64,000 nucleotides of DNA from Planctomycetaceae bacterium (lineage in GTDB: Bacteria; Planctomycetota; Planctomycetia; Gemmatales; Gemmataceae). The DNA lies in assembly GCA_013823135.1 (NCBI GenBank), contig PNLP01000003.1:124001-188000 (forward strand). Reading direction: 5' to 3'. The translations under genes and the position numbers were made by a program. Shown piece after piece: positions 1 through 9,455 of this stretch. The notes under the pieces were generated by a model, which saw only the letters and a program-made list of their open reading frames with translations, was not told the DNA's origin and made no database searches. Position 1 is the stretch's first letter. Each line of letters begins with the position of its first letter.

Positions 1-2117
1 ATGAAGATGGTGCCGCGACTCCACGAGTAGTCGAGCACGGTGCCCACGACACGCAGAGTCACCTTCCCGTTCGGCCCCGGCAGCGTCAGCATGTCGCCCG
101 CACTCACACCGTGCCGCAGGGCGAAGTTGTCGCTCACCAACACGTCGTTCGTGCCCGGCAACTCCAGGAACTTCTCCAAGTCCGGCAACCCTGTGGGGAC
201 GCGGTCGCGGGTCGCTTTTGCATAGTCCACCGCATCCATTGCGATCAGGCAGACGACCGTGCCGTTGTACTCGGGCCGCGAGTAGCGAATCGTCATGACG
301 CGATCGACTTCCGGCAGGTTGCGGATGTCGCGGGCGATGCCCGAGGCCATCGGCGAGTTCGAGCTGTTCGCGGCAGTCATGTTCCCGCTGAACACGAAGT
401 GATCGGCTTGCACGACCTGTGCGATCCACGAGACGACGGGTTCCTCGTTGCTGCGACCAACGCCAGCAGTCTGGAACATCAACGCAACACCGGCACCCAG
501 TGCCCCGATGACAACACCCGTGCGGCCGGGGGCACGCGAGAGGTTGTCGAACGCGAGTCGCACCGAGATGGGGCACGTGACGCGAACCACTGGGTGCAAG
601 ATCGTGACCAGCAAACTGACGACCAGCGGCGCGGCGAGCAGCATACCAACGAGTGCAGCCATCATGCCGCCGATGGCACCCACGCGGGCGGGAAGGTCGT
701 TCCGGAACGCGATCATCGCGATGCCGCCGCCGATCAATCCCAGCGATGTCAAGCGATGCACGAGTCGCCAGCTTCCCTTCGCCCCCGTCGCACTGCGTCG
801 CACGACGTGAGCGGGGTCGGCACTCGCTGCCTGCACGGCCGGCACCAGCGCCGCGAACACCGCCGTGAACACACCAGCGAGCACGGCAACACCGGCAGTC
901 TCCAGCGAGAGTCGCGTCGGGTTCACATCCGGGTTCAGGAACATCGACTCGAGTTCGTTCCGCAGTTGCGAGATTGCGGCTTCCGCGAGCAACATGCCGA
1001 GCGGCACACCAGCGACAGCGCCAATAAGCCCCAGGATTGCGGCCATGCCTGCGAACAGCGCGACGATCTGGCCGCGCGTCGCACCCACCGACCGGAGAAT
1101 GCCGATGTCCGGCCGACGCTCCGCGACGGTCACCGCCATTGCGTTGTAAACGAGGAACAACCCGACGATCATCGCCCCCGCGGCACACACCAGGAACCCG
1201 ATCTGGATGCCGGAGACGACCTCTTGGGTGCTGCGACGCTGTGTTTCCGGCGTGCGAACTGCCGCCCGTTTGGCGGCAACTTTGTTGACCGCAGCTTCCA
1301 CCGCATCGCGATCCGCACCGGGTTCGAGGAACAGGTCGATCCGGTTGACCCGCTTCGGCGTCTGGAGTTCCGTCATTGCCTCGCCCGCTCCACCGAGCAA
1401 AGCCGAGAGCGGCGGCAGCGGGCGAATCACCCGGGTTGCATCCCCGATGCCCATGCCGACGAAGTTCTTCCCGAGTGGGGCGAGTGGCGAGTCCTTATCG
1501 AAGTCGATCACGCCGATCGGCAGGCACTCGTGCTCGCGTGTCGCGTGGCGAACGGTGAACGGTTTGTCAGCACCACGACGGCGTAGCCATTCCTCGTAAA
1601 TTGGCCGCGACACCATCACGGGGCGGCCCGGAATCTTGTCCCACAGTTCAGACGCCTTGGCACGGTCCCCGCCCATGTAAGCCCACACAACGCTCCCGAC
1701 GTGCTGCCGAATCGCGTCGGGCAACATCTCGACCTTCACCTTCAGCGGGTTCTCTTCGGAGAGAAGTTGCGTGCTGACCTCAGCCCCGATGAGCACAGCG
1801 ACGCGGCCGTCGATGTCGGGGAGCGTGACGCGATCATAGACGAGCGGTTGAACTGACCTGACACCAGGAACGTGTGCGGAACGCAGATCATCGACGAGTG
1901 AAAGCTGAACGCCGAACTCGCCGTTGGAGACGTACAGTTCGGCGTTGCCGGCGGGCGTGGTGGTGTCCTGTGCGGCGTACTCGATGCACTGATTCAGGAT
2001 GCGGGCCGAGATGAGCGTGGCAACACCCAGCGCGATGCTGGCAACGATCAACAACCCACGGTCCCACCGTTGCAGCAGGTAGCGAAGGCTCAGCACGCGG
2101 TAAACCGACGGGACCAT
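1..2117 (-). CDS. ABC transporter FtsX-like permease, C-terminus beyond window
   Basis: Membrane subunit of a MacB/LolCDE-type ABC transporter, which typically moves lipoproteins or other substrates out of the inner membrane. About 705 codons are in the window and the frame is still open at base 1. One membrane segment lies near residues 20-38, then a long periplasmic region, then a cluster of hydrophobic segments near 300-330, 350-380 and 400-425 and another set near 480-545, consistent with two FtsX domains. I chose the ATG at 2117 because GGAG lies 7 bases upstream; an in-frame ATG at 2132 is possible but abuts a large palindrome. It follows the LolD-like ATPase on the same strand, so the two probably form one transporter. 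Substrate unknown. Confidence 0.85.
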   Translation of the reverse strand, partial: MVPSVYRVLSLRYLLQRWDRGLLIVASIALGVATLISARILNQCIEYAAQDTTTPAGNAELYVSNGEFGVQLSLVDDLRSAHVPGVRSVQPLVYDRVTLPDIDGRVAVLIGAEVSTQLLSEENPLKVKVEMLPDAIRQHVGSVVWAYMGGDRAKASELWDKIPGRPVMVSRPIYEEWLRRRGADKPFTVRHATREHECLPIGVIDFDKDSPLAPLGKNFVGMGIGDATRVIRPLPPLSALLGGAGEAMTELQTPKRVNRIDLFLEPGADRDAVEAAVNKVAAKRAAVRTPETQRRSTQEVVSGIQIGFLVCAAGAMIVGLFLVYNAMAVTVAERRPDIGILRSVGATRGQIVALFAGMAAILGLIGAVAGVPLGMLLAEAAISQLRNELESMFLNPDVNPTRLSLETAGVAVLAGVFTAVFAALVPAVQAASADPAHVVRRSATGAKGSWRLVHRLTSLGLIGGGIAMIAFRNDLPARVGAIGGMMAALVGMLLAAPLVVSLLVTILHPVVRVTCPISVRLAFDNLSRAPGRTGVVIGALGAGVALMFQTAGVGRSNEEPVVSWIAQVVQADHFVFSGNMTAANSSNSPMASGIARDIRNLPEVDRVMTIRYSRPEYNGTVVCLIAMDAVDYAKATRDRVPTGLPDLEKFLELPGTNDVLVSDNFALRHGVSAGDMLTLPGPNGKVTLRVVGTVLDYSWSRGTIF

Positions 2118-2135
2118 CCTAGTACTCCGCATCCC

Positions 2136-2197
2136 GTTTAGCCGCGACCCGAAGGGGAGCGTGATCGATCACGCTCCCCTTCGGGTCGCGGCTAAAC
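2136..2197. repeat. Perfect 62-bp palindrome, family A, copy 1
   Basis: Two 31-base arms are perfect reverse complements with no loop. The core TTTAGCCGCGACC followed by an AGGGGAGCG-like segment is shared with the palindromes at 2930-3000 and 18609-18670. It sits in the gap between the LolD-like ATPase and the permease, both minus strand, so it would form a hairpin inside their transcript. No U-tract follows, so a simple intrinsic terminator is not the obvious reading. Confidence 0.9.
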
Positions 2198-2226
2198 ATT
2201 CAAGCTGGTAACCGCCATTTCCAACA

Positions 2227-2910
2227 TCAACGTCGCACCGGTTCGTCCGACTCCAACAACCCGTCGCGGATCTTCACGAGCCGCGTGCCGTAGGATGCCC
2301 CGTTCGGGTCGTGCGTGACCATGATGACGGCCCGCTTCCCCGGCTCGGGGAGTTTCGAAAGCAGCGTGAGGATTTCTCGGCTCGTTGTAGTGTCGAGGTT
2401 GCCCGTGGGTTCGTCGCAGAGCACGGCTTCCGGGTCGGCGATGAGTGCCCGCGCGACCGCGACTCGCTGCATCTCGCCGCCGGACATTTCGTCGGGGAAG
2501 TGATCCGCGCGGTGGCCGAGGTTCACACGTTCCAGGCACTCCGCGGCACGCATTAGTGCGGTTCGCCGACCGGTGTTCCCGAGCAGCAATGGCAGCGCGA
2601 CGTTCTCCGCTGCCGTGAGCGTGGGAAGCAGGTTGAACGCCTGGAACACGAACCCGATGCGATCGCGACGCAACAACGAACGCTGCTTGTCGGACATGGT
2701 TTGCAGGTCTTGGCCGTGGAACACAGCACGACCTCCACTCGGGGTGTCGAGCGCACCCATGAGGTGCATGAGGGTTGATTTGCCGGAGCCGGACGGCCCC
2801 ATGATCGTGACGAATTCGCCGGTGTTCACGCGCATGGTGACGCCCCGCACGGCGTTCACGGTGCGGCGACCCTGTTCGTAGGACTTCGTGGCGTCGATCA
2901 GTTCGAGCAT
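2227..2910 (-). CDS. LolD/MacB-type ABC transporter ATPase
   Basis: ATP-hydrolysing subunit of an FtsX-partnered exporter, 227 residues, the usual size for LolD-like ATPases. Visible motifs are Walker A GPSGSGKST (about residues 39-47), the signature MSGGEMQRVAVARAL, Walker B VLCDEPTGNLD and the switch histidine in VTHDP. The GNLD sequence after Walker B is typical of the LolD/FtsE/MacB branch. It is encoded just before the FtsX-like permease on the same strand, with a palindrome between them. Which lipoprotein or other substrate is moved cannot be read from sequence. Confidence 0.93.
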   Translation of the reverse strand: MLELIDATKSYEQGRRTVNAVRGVTMRVNTGEFVTIMGPSGSGKSTLMHLMGALDTPSGGRAVFHGQDLQTMSDKQRSLLRRDRIGFVFQAFNLLPTLTAAENVALPLLLGNTGRRTALMRAAECLERVNLGHRADHFPDEMSGGEMQRVAVARALIADPEAVLCDEPTGNLDTTTSREILTLLSKLPEPGKRAVIMVTHDPNGASYGTRLVKIRDGLLESDEPVRR

Positions 2911-2929
2911 AAATCACCCCACATGCGAC

Positions 2930-3000
2930 TGTTTAGCCGCGACCGAAGGGAGCGTGCGAGCCTTGTGCATCAGTCACGCTCCTTCGGTCGCGGCTAAACA
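2930..3000. repeat. Imperfect palindrome, family A, copy 2
   Basis: Arms at 2930-2956 and 2975-3000 are inverted copies that differ by a single G insertion, with an 18-base loop. The arm matches copy 1 in TTTAGCCGCGACC and the following AAGGGAGCG. It lies between the ABC-F gene and the LolD-like gene, again between co-oriented minus-strand genes. Confidence 0.9.
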
Positions 3001-3024
3001 AAGCCGACATGATGTACCCGCCAC

Positions 3025-4695
3025 TCACCCGTGGAGTTTCCGGAACTTAATCCGGTGCGGTGTCTCGGCGGCAGCGCCAAGTCGCACTTTCTTTTGCTCT
3101 TCATACACCGCGAAGTTCCCTTCGCACCAGACCACCTTGCTGTCGCCCTCAAACGCCAGAATGTGCGTCGCGATTCGGTCCAGGAACCAGCGGTCGTGCG
3201 AGATCACCACGGCACAGCCGCCGAAGTTCGTGAGCGCTTCTTCCAGCGCTCGCAGGGTGTCCACGTCCAGGTCGTTCGTCGGCTCATCAAGTAACAGCAA
3301 ATTGCCGCCGCTGCGTAACAACTTCGCGAGGTGAATTCGGTTCCGCTCGCCACCAGAACAGTCCCCGACCCGCTTCTGCTGGTCCGGTCCCTTAAAGTTG
3401 AAGCGGGCACAGTAGCCGCGGCTCGCGACCCGCTGCTTGCCAAGCATGATGTAGTCTGTGCCGCCGGTAATCTCCTCGAAGATGCTGTTCGTCGCAACGA
3501 GTGCGTCTCGGTTCTGATCGACGTGCGCAACCTTCACCGTGGTACCGATCGTGAGCTTCCCGCCGTCGGGTTGTTCCTGCCCGGCGATCATCTTGAACAG
3601 CGTCGTCTTGCCGGCACCGTTTGGCCCGATGATGCCGACGATGCCGCCCTTCGGCAAGTTGAACGTGAGGTCGTCGTACAGCAAGACGTCGCCGAACCCC
3701 TTCTTCACCGCCTCGGCACGCACCACGAGGTCGCCGAGCGGCGGGCCTGCCGGGATCTGGATCAGCAGTTCCTTGTCGTCGTCCTCGATCACCTGCTCCT
3801 GCAACTTGTCGATCGCGGCGAGGCGGGCCTTGCTCTTCGCCATTCGGGCACGCGGCGAGCTGCGTGCCCACTCCAGTTCGCGTTCGAGTTGCTTCTGGCG
3901 TCCGGATTCCTGCTTCTCCTCGACCGCCATTCGCTTCTGCTTCGCTTCCATCCAGCCGGAATAGTTCCCCGAGAACGGGTAGCCTCGGCTCGCGTGGAGT
4001 TCGAGAATCCACTTGGCGACGTTATCGAGGAAGTACCGGTCGTGCGTGACCGCGACCACGGCCCCCTTGTACTCCGACAGGTAGTGTTCAAGCCACTCGA
4101 CGCTCTCGGCGTCGAGGTGGTTCGTCGGTTCGTCCAGGATGAGCAGGTCGTGCTGTTGAAGCAACGTCTTGCAAAGCGCGACGCGGCGGCGTTCACCGCC
4201 CGAGAGGCGTTCGACGGGTGCTTCCGAGGGCGGGAGCCGCATCGCGTCCATCGCCATTTCGAGCGTGCGGTCGATTTCGTAAGCGTTGGTCGCGTCGATC
4301 TGCGTTTGCACGCGCTCCATCTCATTCGAGAGCTTCTCGAATTTCTTCTCGTCGGCGGTCCCCATCTCCTCGCCGATCTCTTCCTGACGCTTCAGCAGTG
4401 CGCGAATGTGCGCGACCGCTTCCTCGATGTTCTCGATGACGGTCTTGCCCGGCGTGAGGTGAGGTTCCTGGGGAACGTACCCGATCGTCGCGCTGGCGTG
4501 CGGCCGCGCTTCGCCCATGAAATCCTTGTCCACTCCCGCCATAATCTTGAGAAGTGTCGACTTGCCGGAGCCGTTCGACCCGATGACTCCGATCTTCGCT
4601 CCGGGGAGGAAGTTCAGGTTGATGTCCTTCAAAATCTCCCGCTTCCCGTAGTGTTTGGTCAGGTTGCGGATGTTGAAGATGTAGTAGTCGCTCAT
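3025..4695 (-). CDS. ettA: Energy-dependent translational throttle protein EttA (ABC-F ATPase)
   Basis: Soluble ABC-F protein that binds the ribosomal E site and couples translation to ATP level. The protein is 556 residues, essentially the length of E. coli EttA (555), and begins like that family ([20 protein letters not shown]). Two ABC domains are visible: first Walker [10 protein letters not shown] and signature [13 protein letters not shown] with [12 protein letters not shown]; second Walker [10 protein letters not shown], signature [13 protein letters not shown] and [13 protein letters not shown] charged linker joins them and no membrane segment is present. The start at 4695 has GAGGAG five bases upstream; an upstream extension to 4791 lacks this support and is not family-like. 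Confidence 0.93.
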   Translation of the reverse strand: MSDYYIFNIRNLTKHYGKREILKDINLNFLPGAKIGVIGSNGSGKSTLLKIMAGVDKDFMGEARPHASATIGYVPQEPHLTPGKTVIENIEEAVAHIRALLKRQEEIGEEMGTADEKKFEKLSNEMERVQTQIDATNAYEIDRTLEMAMDAMRLPPSEAPVERLSGGERRRVALCKTLLQQHDLLILDEPTNHLDAESVEWLEHYLSEYKGAVVAVTHDRYFLDNVAKWILELHASRGYPFSGNYSGWMEAKQKRMAVEEKQESGRQKQLERELEWARSSPRARMAKSKARLAAIDKLQEQVIEDDDKELLIQIPAGPPLGDLVVRAEAVKKGFGDVLLYDDLTFNLPKGGIVGIIGPNGAGKTTLFKMIAGQEQPDGGKLTIGTTVKVAHVDQNRDALVATNSIFEEITGGTDYIMLGKQRVASRGYCARFNFKGPDQQKRVGDCSGGERNRIHLAKLLRSGGNLLLLDEPTNDLDVDTLRALEEALTNFGGCAVVISHDRWFLDRIATHILAFEGDSKVVWCEGNFAVYEEQKKVRLGAAAETPHRIKFRKLHG

Positions 4696-4782
4696 GAACT
4701 CCTCGTGCGTGACAGATCGACGTCTGGTGATTTTATTGGAGTGGAGCGAGAGATGGAGCGCGACTTGCGGGAATACAGCAGC

Positions 4783-4812
4783 CAAGCCCACTCATTGCTA
4801 TGGGTGGGCTTG
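4783..4812. repeat. Palindrome, family B (CAAGCCCAC), copy 1
   Basis: Arms 4783-4794 and 4801-4812 pair with one mismatch around a 6-base loop. The same arm AAGCCCACCCA recurs at 19998-20025 and 43154-43181. This copy lies between the lipoprotein gene and ettA, both minus strand, just after the lipoprotein stop codon. It could act as a terminator or as a dispersed repeat. Confidence 0.8.
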
Positions 4813-4828
4813 AGAAGACGAACCCCAT

Positions 4829-5665
4829 TCACTGCTTCGGCTGCTCGAAACGAGCGGGGTCTATCGACTCGGGGAATTCCCAGTTCGGGGATGACCAGCG
4901 CTCGGCGACCAGATCGTTCTGGGTGAACTCGATCTTCGTCGGAAGGAGAAGACCCGCCACAGGCTTGTGCTCAGTCATCACAAAGACCTTCCGGACCCGC
5001 AGTTGGTTTTCCAGCGGGTGGTACTCGCTTTTCACCGGCAAACCCGAGGTTTCGTCGAACGTGACGAGATAAACCGGGCGGTCTGGCAGAGCGACCTTCA
5101 CCGAGGTGCCACCGGGTTTCTTGGCGACGCCAAATACGATCGCCTTGGGATCGGAGAGCGGCAACCCCAGCATCATCCAGTGCCAAGCACCCAGGTCGTT
5201 CCGAATCACGGGGCCGAGAACTTGCGGAAGCGTCTCCGGGTTCAGTTTGGGGCCGAACCGCATCCAGCCTTGCGACTCGCGAAGATAAAATGCGGTGTTC
5301 GGGAAGTCGCCCATGAAGTCGTCGGCGACGAGCGCAAGGCTTGGCCAGACGGTCTCGATGACGCGACTCGCCTTGGTCATGTCCGTGTTCTGAGGCGACG
5401 TCTTGACCGCACCCTGGTAGGTCACCTTTGCGACTTTGGCTTTCGAGAGTCGGGTCGGATCGTTCCCAGAAATGGCTCCGAGAGCCCGGTCGATGACGGC
5501 TTTCGCGGCAGGCTCCGACGCTGCGGGCGCGGGGCCGTTGGGATCAGCCGCGGAACTGCTCACCTCTTTGGGGCGCACCACCGCATCGGGGAGTTCCTTC
5601 CCCGGCCCGCACCCGATGACAACCGCGGTTAGCAGAAAAGCCACAGACACACTAAGACGCCGCAT
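4829..5665 (-). CDS. Predicted lipoprotein, possibly LolA-like fold
   Basis: Hypothetical protein of 278 residues. The N-terminus MRRLSVSVAFLLTAVVIGC is a lipoprotein signal with the lipid-modified cysteine at residue 19, followed by a low-complexity stretch. The mature part has alternating strands and a segment about protein-residue content such as PVYLVTFDETSGLPVKSEY, a pattern I associate with LolA-like outer-membrane lipoprotein-sorting folds, but this assignment is weak. It is encoded upstream of ettA and the FtsX/LolD pair on the same strand, separated by a palindrome. No catalytic motif seen. Confidence 0.7.
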   Translation of the reverse strand: MRRLSVSVAFLLTAVVIGCGPGKELPDAVVRPKEVSSSAADPNGPAPAASEPAAKAVIDRALGAISGNDPTRLSKAKVAKVTYQGAVKTSPQNTDMTKASRVIETVWPSLALVADDFMGDFPNTAFYLRESQGWMRFGPKLNPETLPQVLGPVIRNDLGAWHWMMLGLPLSDPKAIVFGVAKKPGGTSVKVALPDRPVYLVTFDETSGLPVKSEYHPLENQLRVRKVFVMTEHKPVAGLLLPTKIEFTQNDLVAERWSSPNWEFPESIDPARFEQPKQ

Positions 5666-5806
5666 CCTGCTCTCCCTTGGGGTAAGGGTGTTGTACCACA
5701 GCGCGGCGAGGCGGTGAAGTGGAACGGCGTCAATCGTTCCTGTGGGGTCATTCTCGGATGCCTGTAGACTCCCCGTGCGAGTTAAAGTTCATTTTGTCCA
5801 GAACCG

Positions 5807-7159
5807 CTATCGTGAGCGGTTACTTGTAACTCTGAATCGACGAGGTAGCGAGCTTAGCTTTCGCAGGGCTTTGGCCAATCCCGCTTGGAGTCTCAGCAAG
5901 CAAAACAACAGAGGGCGAGTCTTTTTTAGATTCCGACGGAGTTCGGAATTCTGTTGCTGGAGATGATTGATCGTGTGTGATTGAACCTCCACAACGGACT
6001 GACGTTGACAGAGAAGATTCCAGCGCCTGCGTCCCTGCACGGCGGCATCAATTTCCATCTCGGCAGCCAACTCCTCTGAACGACGGGCTGTCACCACCAG
6101 ATTTCCCTCGCCTCCTTGAAGGAGATCATCGAAAGCATTGGTTGCGGCCGCGAGCGGAATGTCTTTGATGCAATAACTCCGGGAGAGGTGACAAACCCAA
6201 CCACATCCCTTGCATGGAACATCAAGTGTAACGGCACGCGAACGGGGTGACTGGGGCAGGAAACGCGGCCAAGTCCCGCCTCCCATCACAGCAAAGACCG
6301 GAAGATGCAGAGCGGCAGCAAGATGCATCATGCCAGTGTCTCGACCCACATACCCAGATGCCAGTGCTGTTACCCCTGCTAGTAGGTCAAACTGGTCAGG
6401 TGTTCCGGTCAGCAAGACCGCTCGCACTCCGGAAAGTCGTCGTATTTCTTCGGTCGCCGTAAGTTCGTCCTCCGTCCCCGCGAACACGAACGTCGTTCCA
6501 TGCCTATCGCTCGCGTGCTTCAGTAATGCAGCCCAGCGATCAGTCACCCAGTTTCGACTTTCATTTCGCGATGACTGTCCAACACACCCAAGCCAGTATT
6601 CCTGAGGCTTCAGTCCGCGCTCATCTAGCCACTGACTTGCGAGAGCAAATTCCGATTCTCCGACTCGAATCGTTGGTGCCTGCAGTTCAGCAACGACACC
6701 AAGCGAGGCTGCGATTAAGCGTGCTTTTTCACATTCATGTGTATTCTCTGCGACAGGAATCACCTTTGTCCATGGCGGAGACTCGGACAGTCCCGATAGA
6801 CTCACTGGGTATCGTCCACCGGAGAATCCGAGGGTGGGCACACCTCGTAGGAGTGCAGCGATCCGCTCTTCAACCCACGTCCATTGGAACGGAGCAACGA
6901 TCAGCAATTCCGGTGCGAATTTTTGAAGACGACGAGCCAAATCCTGAACGCTCTCTTCGCCTTCTTGAGTCGGCGGTTGGTATGCGTCAGTGTCAAGCGA
7001 CAATGCAACCGCACCGGGTGCAACGAGAGGTGCCGATGTGAGTGCGTGCGGGCGAACGTAGACACAAAGTTCGTGCCCGGCAGCAGCGAGGGAAGTAAAG
7101 AGCGGCTCACGTAAGATGAAGTCCCCGAGACCATCAGGGCTGCAGATCGCGATCCTCAT
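5807..7159 (-). CDS. Glycosyltransferase family 9 (heptosyltransferase-like)
   Basis: Likely transfers a sugar in lipopolysaccharide or another surface glycan. From the chosen start (MRIAICSPDGLGDFIL) the protein has 450 residues. The N-terminal GLGDFILREPLF and the later segment VGRDTGMMHLAAALHLPVFAVMG are hallmarks of the GT9/ADP-heptose transferase fold. After about residue 350 there is a non-family tail with a glutamine-rich coiled-coil-like stretch and a basic C-terminus. An in-frame start at 7234 would add 25 residues. The coding region looks lower in GC than its neighbours. It follows the pyruvyl transferase gene on the same strand and probably shares its transcript. Confidence 0.85.
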   Translation of the reverse strand: MRIAICSPDGLGDFILREPLFTSLAAAGHELCVYVRPHALTSAPLVAPGAVALSLDTDAYQPPTQEGEESVQDLARRLQKFAPELLIVAPFQWTWVEERIAALLRGVPTLGFSGGRYPVSLSGLSESPPWTKVIPVAENTHECEKARLIAASLGVVAELQAPTIRVGESEFALASQWLDERGLKPQEYWLGCVGQSSRNESRNWVTDRWAALLKHASDRHGTTFVFAGTEDELTATEEIRRLSGVRAVLLTGTPDQFDLLAGVTALASGYVGRDTGMMHLAAALHLPVFAVMGGGTWPRFLPQSPRSRAVTLDVPCKGCGWVCHLSRSYCIKDIPLAAATNAFDDLLQGGEGNLVVTARRSEELAAEMEIDAAVQGRRRWNLLCQRQSVVEVQSHTINHLQQQNSELRRNLKKTRPLLFCLLRLQAGLAKALRKLSSLPRRFRVTSNRSR

Positions 7160-7270
7160 CTGTCTGTCTCGTTGGGGTGGCACGATCCCAATGGCGCGGC
7201 CTCCATCCAGGTTTGTCGGCATGGCAACTCCCACCGTCGGAGAGTAGATTGTGGCGGTTCTTGCGTGTCC

Positions 7271-8437
7271 TCATGCCGCGTGTTTGCTTTTCGCAACTCC
7301 AGTGAGCAGTGGCGTCAGTAACTCCTTGTATCGGTTCAATGTCTGTTCGCGAAGGTGCAGCAACCGCTCGCTCTCCACAGCTCGGGCGGTTAGAAGCCGA
7401 TTCGCACACTCTACCACTTCGGTCGGATTCAGGTCTGCGGAGCCGAAGATCGGAAGGCCGATGTATTCGCCAATTTGGGCGCGAGTGTCGTTCCCCAGAA
7501 TGATGCTCGGCACGCCGAAACCCGACGCGCAAACCGCACCGTGGACGCGGTTCGCCACAACCAATTGACAGCTTGAGTACATGTCCAGATACGGCCGCCA
7601 ACTGGAAGCCAGATAGACGCGTTCCCCCGACCGCGCGAAGCGGCGCGAGAATTCGGATTCGACAGTGTCGTGCGCGATGAACACGAGCCGCCCGAGTTTC
7701 CGTAACGATTTGCAAAGCGACTCGCACGACTTCGTCCACCGGTCGCGGTCGAAGTTTTCCCGCAAGTCGTAGTGAGCTCCCAGCGGCATGAGGTTGACGC
7801 CGATCAACTCCGGACGCGGGTTCGCCAGCCGATGCCGGGCGCCTGCCAGAAATGCCGGGCAGCAAACTCGTTCGTGCGGAACTTCCAGTTTCGTCAAGAT
7901 TCGCGAAGCAAGTTCATCGCGGACAACCGTTAAAGCGGAACGCCGACCTGCGGCTCGCGCGAAGTCCGTGCATTCGGCATCAGCCAGAAAGCTCTCGCCA
8001 TTGTCCTTCCAAGGCTGGCAACTTCCCGCACCGAGATTCAAAAACAGCGGACTAGACCGCGAATGATTCAGAATGCGTTCCTGCCAGAGCCACGAGTGCC
8101 ACTCGGAATTCACACTTCGCGACGCTCCGCGGTGCAAATGCCAGTAGACGGGGGCACCCGCCTGAATGAACATGTCGCTATCCCAATACTTGTCGCGGAC
8201 GAGACTTGATTCGTCTTCGTGAGGTTCGGTTAGGCTGCGCGGGTCGTGTTTGTTGACGTAGAGCGGTTCGTAAGGAATGTCTATGCGTTCGAGAGCGGCC
8301 CGGATGCCTTCGCGAATGAACTCGTCGCCTACATTGACGCCGAGTGTTGTCATAAAGGTGATTTTGAGCGCACCCGAATCGCTCGGCGTGTGCCGGAACA
8401 AGTTCAAACCGCTTTGAATCCAGCTCGTCACGATCAC
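7271..8437 (-). CDS. Polysaccharide pyruvyl transferase family protein
   Basis: 388 residues, of the family that adds ketal-linked pyruvate to exopolysaccharide or cell-wall sugars (PF04230 type). Supporting sequence: the N-terminal GVNVGDEFIREGIRAAL, the C-terminal RVHGAVCASGFGVPSIILG with the conserved histidine, and the following IGEYIGLP. No signal peptide or membrane segment. It lies directly upstream of the GT9 gene on the same strand, so the two look like a small glycan-decoration operon. Acceptor sugar unknown. Confidence 0.85.
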   Translation of the reverse strand: MIVTSWIQSGLNLFRHTPSDSGALKITFMTTLGVNVGDEFIREGIRAALERIDIPYEPLYVNKHDPRSLTEPHEDESSLVRDKYWDSDMFIQAGAPVYWHLHRGASRSVNSEWHSWLWQERILNHSRSSPLFLNLGAGSCQPWKDNGESFLADAECTDFARAAGRRSALTVVRDELASRILTKLEVPHERVCCPAFLAGARHRLANPRPELIGVNLMPLGAHYDLRENFDRDRWTKSCESLCKSLRKLGRLVFIAHDTVESEFSRRFARSGERVYLASSWRPYLDMYSSCQLVVANRVHGAVCASGFGVPSIILGNDTRAQIGEYIGLPIFGSADLNPTEVVECANRLLTARAVESERLLHLREQTLNRYKELLTPLLTGVAKSKHAA

Positions 8438-8986
8438 GCCTCACTTGGAGGATTTCATTGCGTTTAAGAGCCGTGTAAGTACACAGATGCCAAGAATGGT
8501 GCAAGTGGAGTAATCCTGCGTTTCGAGAGACTGTGAGAGACGACGGTGCAGGACCGTTGAACGTTTCACACAGGAAAAGTTAGGGGGGCTGATCGATTCG
8601 TGGAATCTGGCAGCCAATCTCCGTATAGCTTGTGCGTGCTTGTCAGCTTTCCATCTATTCGAGCAGTTGATTTAAGATTTCTACCGCAATTGATAAAGCT
8701 TCACACCAATCTGGTTATGACCAAACCGCTTGGCGGACTTACTTGGCGATGCCGCTCTAATAGCTGTCGAATTGTGCTGAGTTGTTTGGGCATCAATACT
8801 GTGTACAGAGGACGTGTAGCTAGCAGATGAACGTAAGTGGTGGTGCTCAACCACAAGCGATGTGGGTAATTCGTCCAATCTGCCGCTAGAACATTTACAT
8901 GGGCACCCACAAAGAGGTGCCCATTTCGTTGTTTGCGACGATGATCTGTTCTAATCGGATGACCAACCGCCCGTCTCAGGAAGGCG
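8438..8986. other. Gene-poor, AT-richer gap of about 550 bases
   Basis: I see no convincing gene here. The short open frames on both strands have no family features and no good ribosome-binding site. Base composition is visibly more AT-rich than the rest of the window. The only structured element I see is the hairpin at 8899-8924. Confidence 0.6.
8899..8924. terminator. Hairpin, possible terminator of the 8987-9361 gene
   Basis: Nine-base perfect stem ATGGGCACC / GGTGCCCAT with an 8-base loop. It lies about 60 bases beyond the stop codon of the minus-strand gene that ends at 8987. There is no clear U-run on either strand, so termination is only suggested. Confidence 0.5.
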
Positions 8987-9361
8987 TTACTCCTTCACTT
9001 CCTTGATTCGCTTGAAGTTGTGTTTCGTGCCCGTGTCTTCCTGAATGGTTAACTCGTCATCGGTTAGCTTGGCCACAGTAAATTTCCGAACGACGATTCC
9101 ATCCTTGGTCTGGGCTGTGAGGGTCAGCCTTCTTCCTTCGACGGTGTAATCGTAGTCGATGATGATCCCCGCTTCTTCGCCGTACTTCAGCTTGGCTTTG
9201 CCCTTGGCGTCGAACTCGGCCACGACCTTCTCCCGCTTCTTGGCCTTGTCGCCAGGTTCCTCCCAACCGCCGACGAGTTGCTTTTTGTCGATCGGTTCCT
9301 GGGCGGCAGTCGTTCCGCACACCAACACAAACACCAATCCTGTTCCAATGAGCCTTCGCAT
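8987..9361 (-). CDS. Small secreted protein, TIGR03066/67-like
   Basis: 124 residues from MRRLIGTGLVFVLVCGTTAA, a clear Sec signal peptide with cleavage near residue 20. The mature protein begins with a VGGWEEPGDKAK-type motif, then alternating beta strands and a lysine-rich end (FKRIKEVKE). The layout of GxW near the start and a DELTIQ segment near the end resembles the small planctomycete paralogue families TIGR03066/TIGR03067, which look lipocalin-like. Function unknown. A second, diverged member follows at 9456-9848, so this is a local paralogue pair. A start at 9385 is also open, but the signal peptide starts at 9361. Confidence 0.75.
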   Translation of the reverse strand: MRRLIGTGLVFVLVCGTTAAQEPIDKKQLVGGWEEPGDKAKKREKVVAEFDAKGKAKLKYGEEAGIIIDYDYTVEGRRLTLTAQTKDGIVVRKFTVAKLTDDELTIQEDTGTKHNFKRIKEVKE

Positions 9362-9455
9362 GTCGATCTCCGATTGGTAAGCCATCTCCGCGAGCGGTAA
9401 GCAGCGGAAACGTCGAAATTGAGTGAGGGTTTCACACGTTGTCAGGGATGATTAC

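Noticed and set aside
111..1586. Long plus-strand open frame of 491 codons
   Set aside because: It is the antisense of the FtsX-like permease, rich in Arg/His/Asp as expected from a GC-rich shadow, with no family motif.
3331..4926. Plus-strand open frame of 531 codons
   Set aside because: Antisense of ettA; composition is typical of a shadow frame and no motif is present.
8701..8910. Small minus-strand ORF in the AT-richer gap
   Set aside because: No ribosome site, no family features, and no hydrophobic or charged pattern suggesting a real protein.
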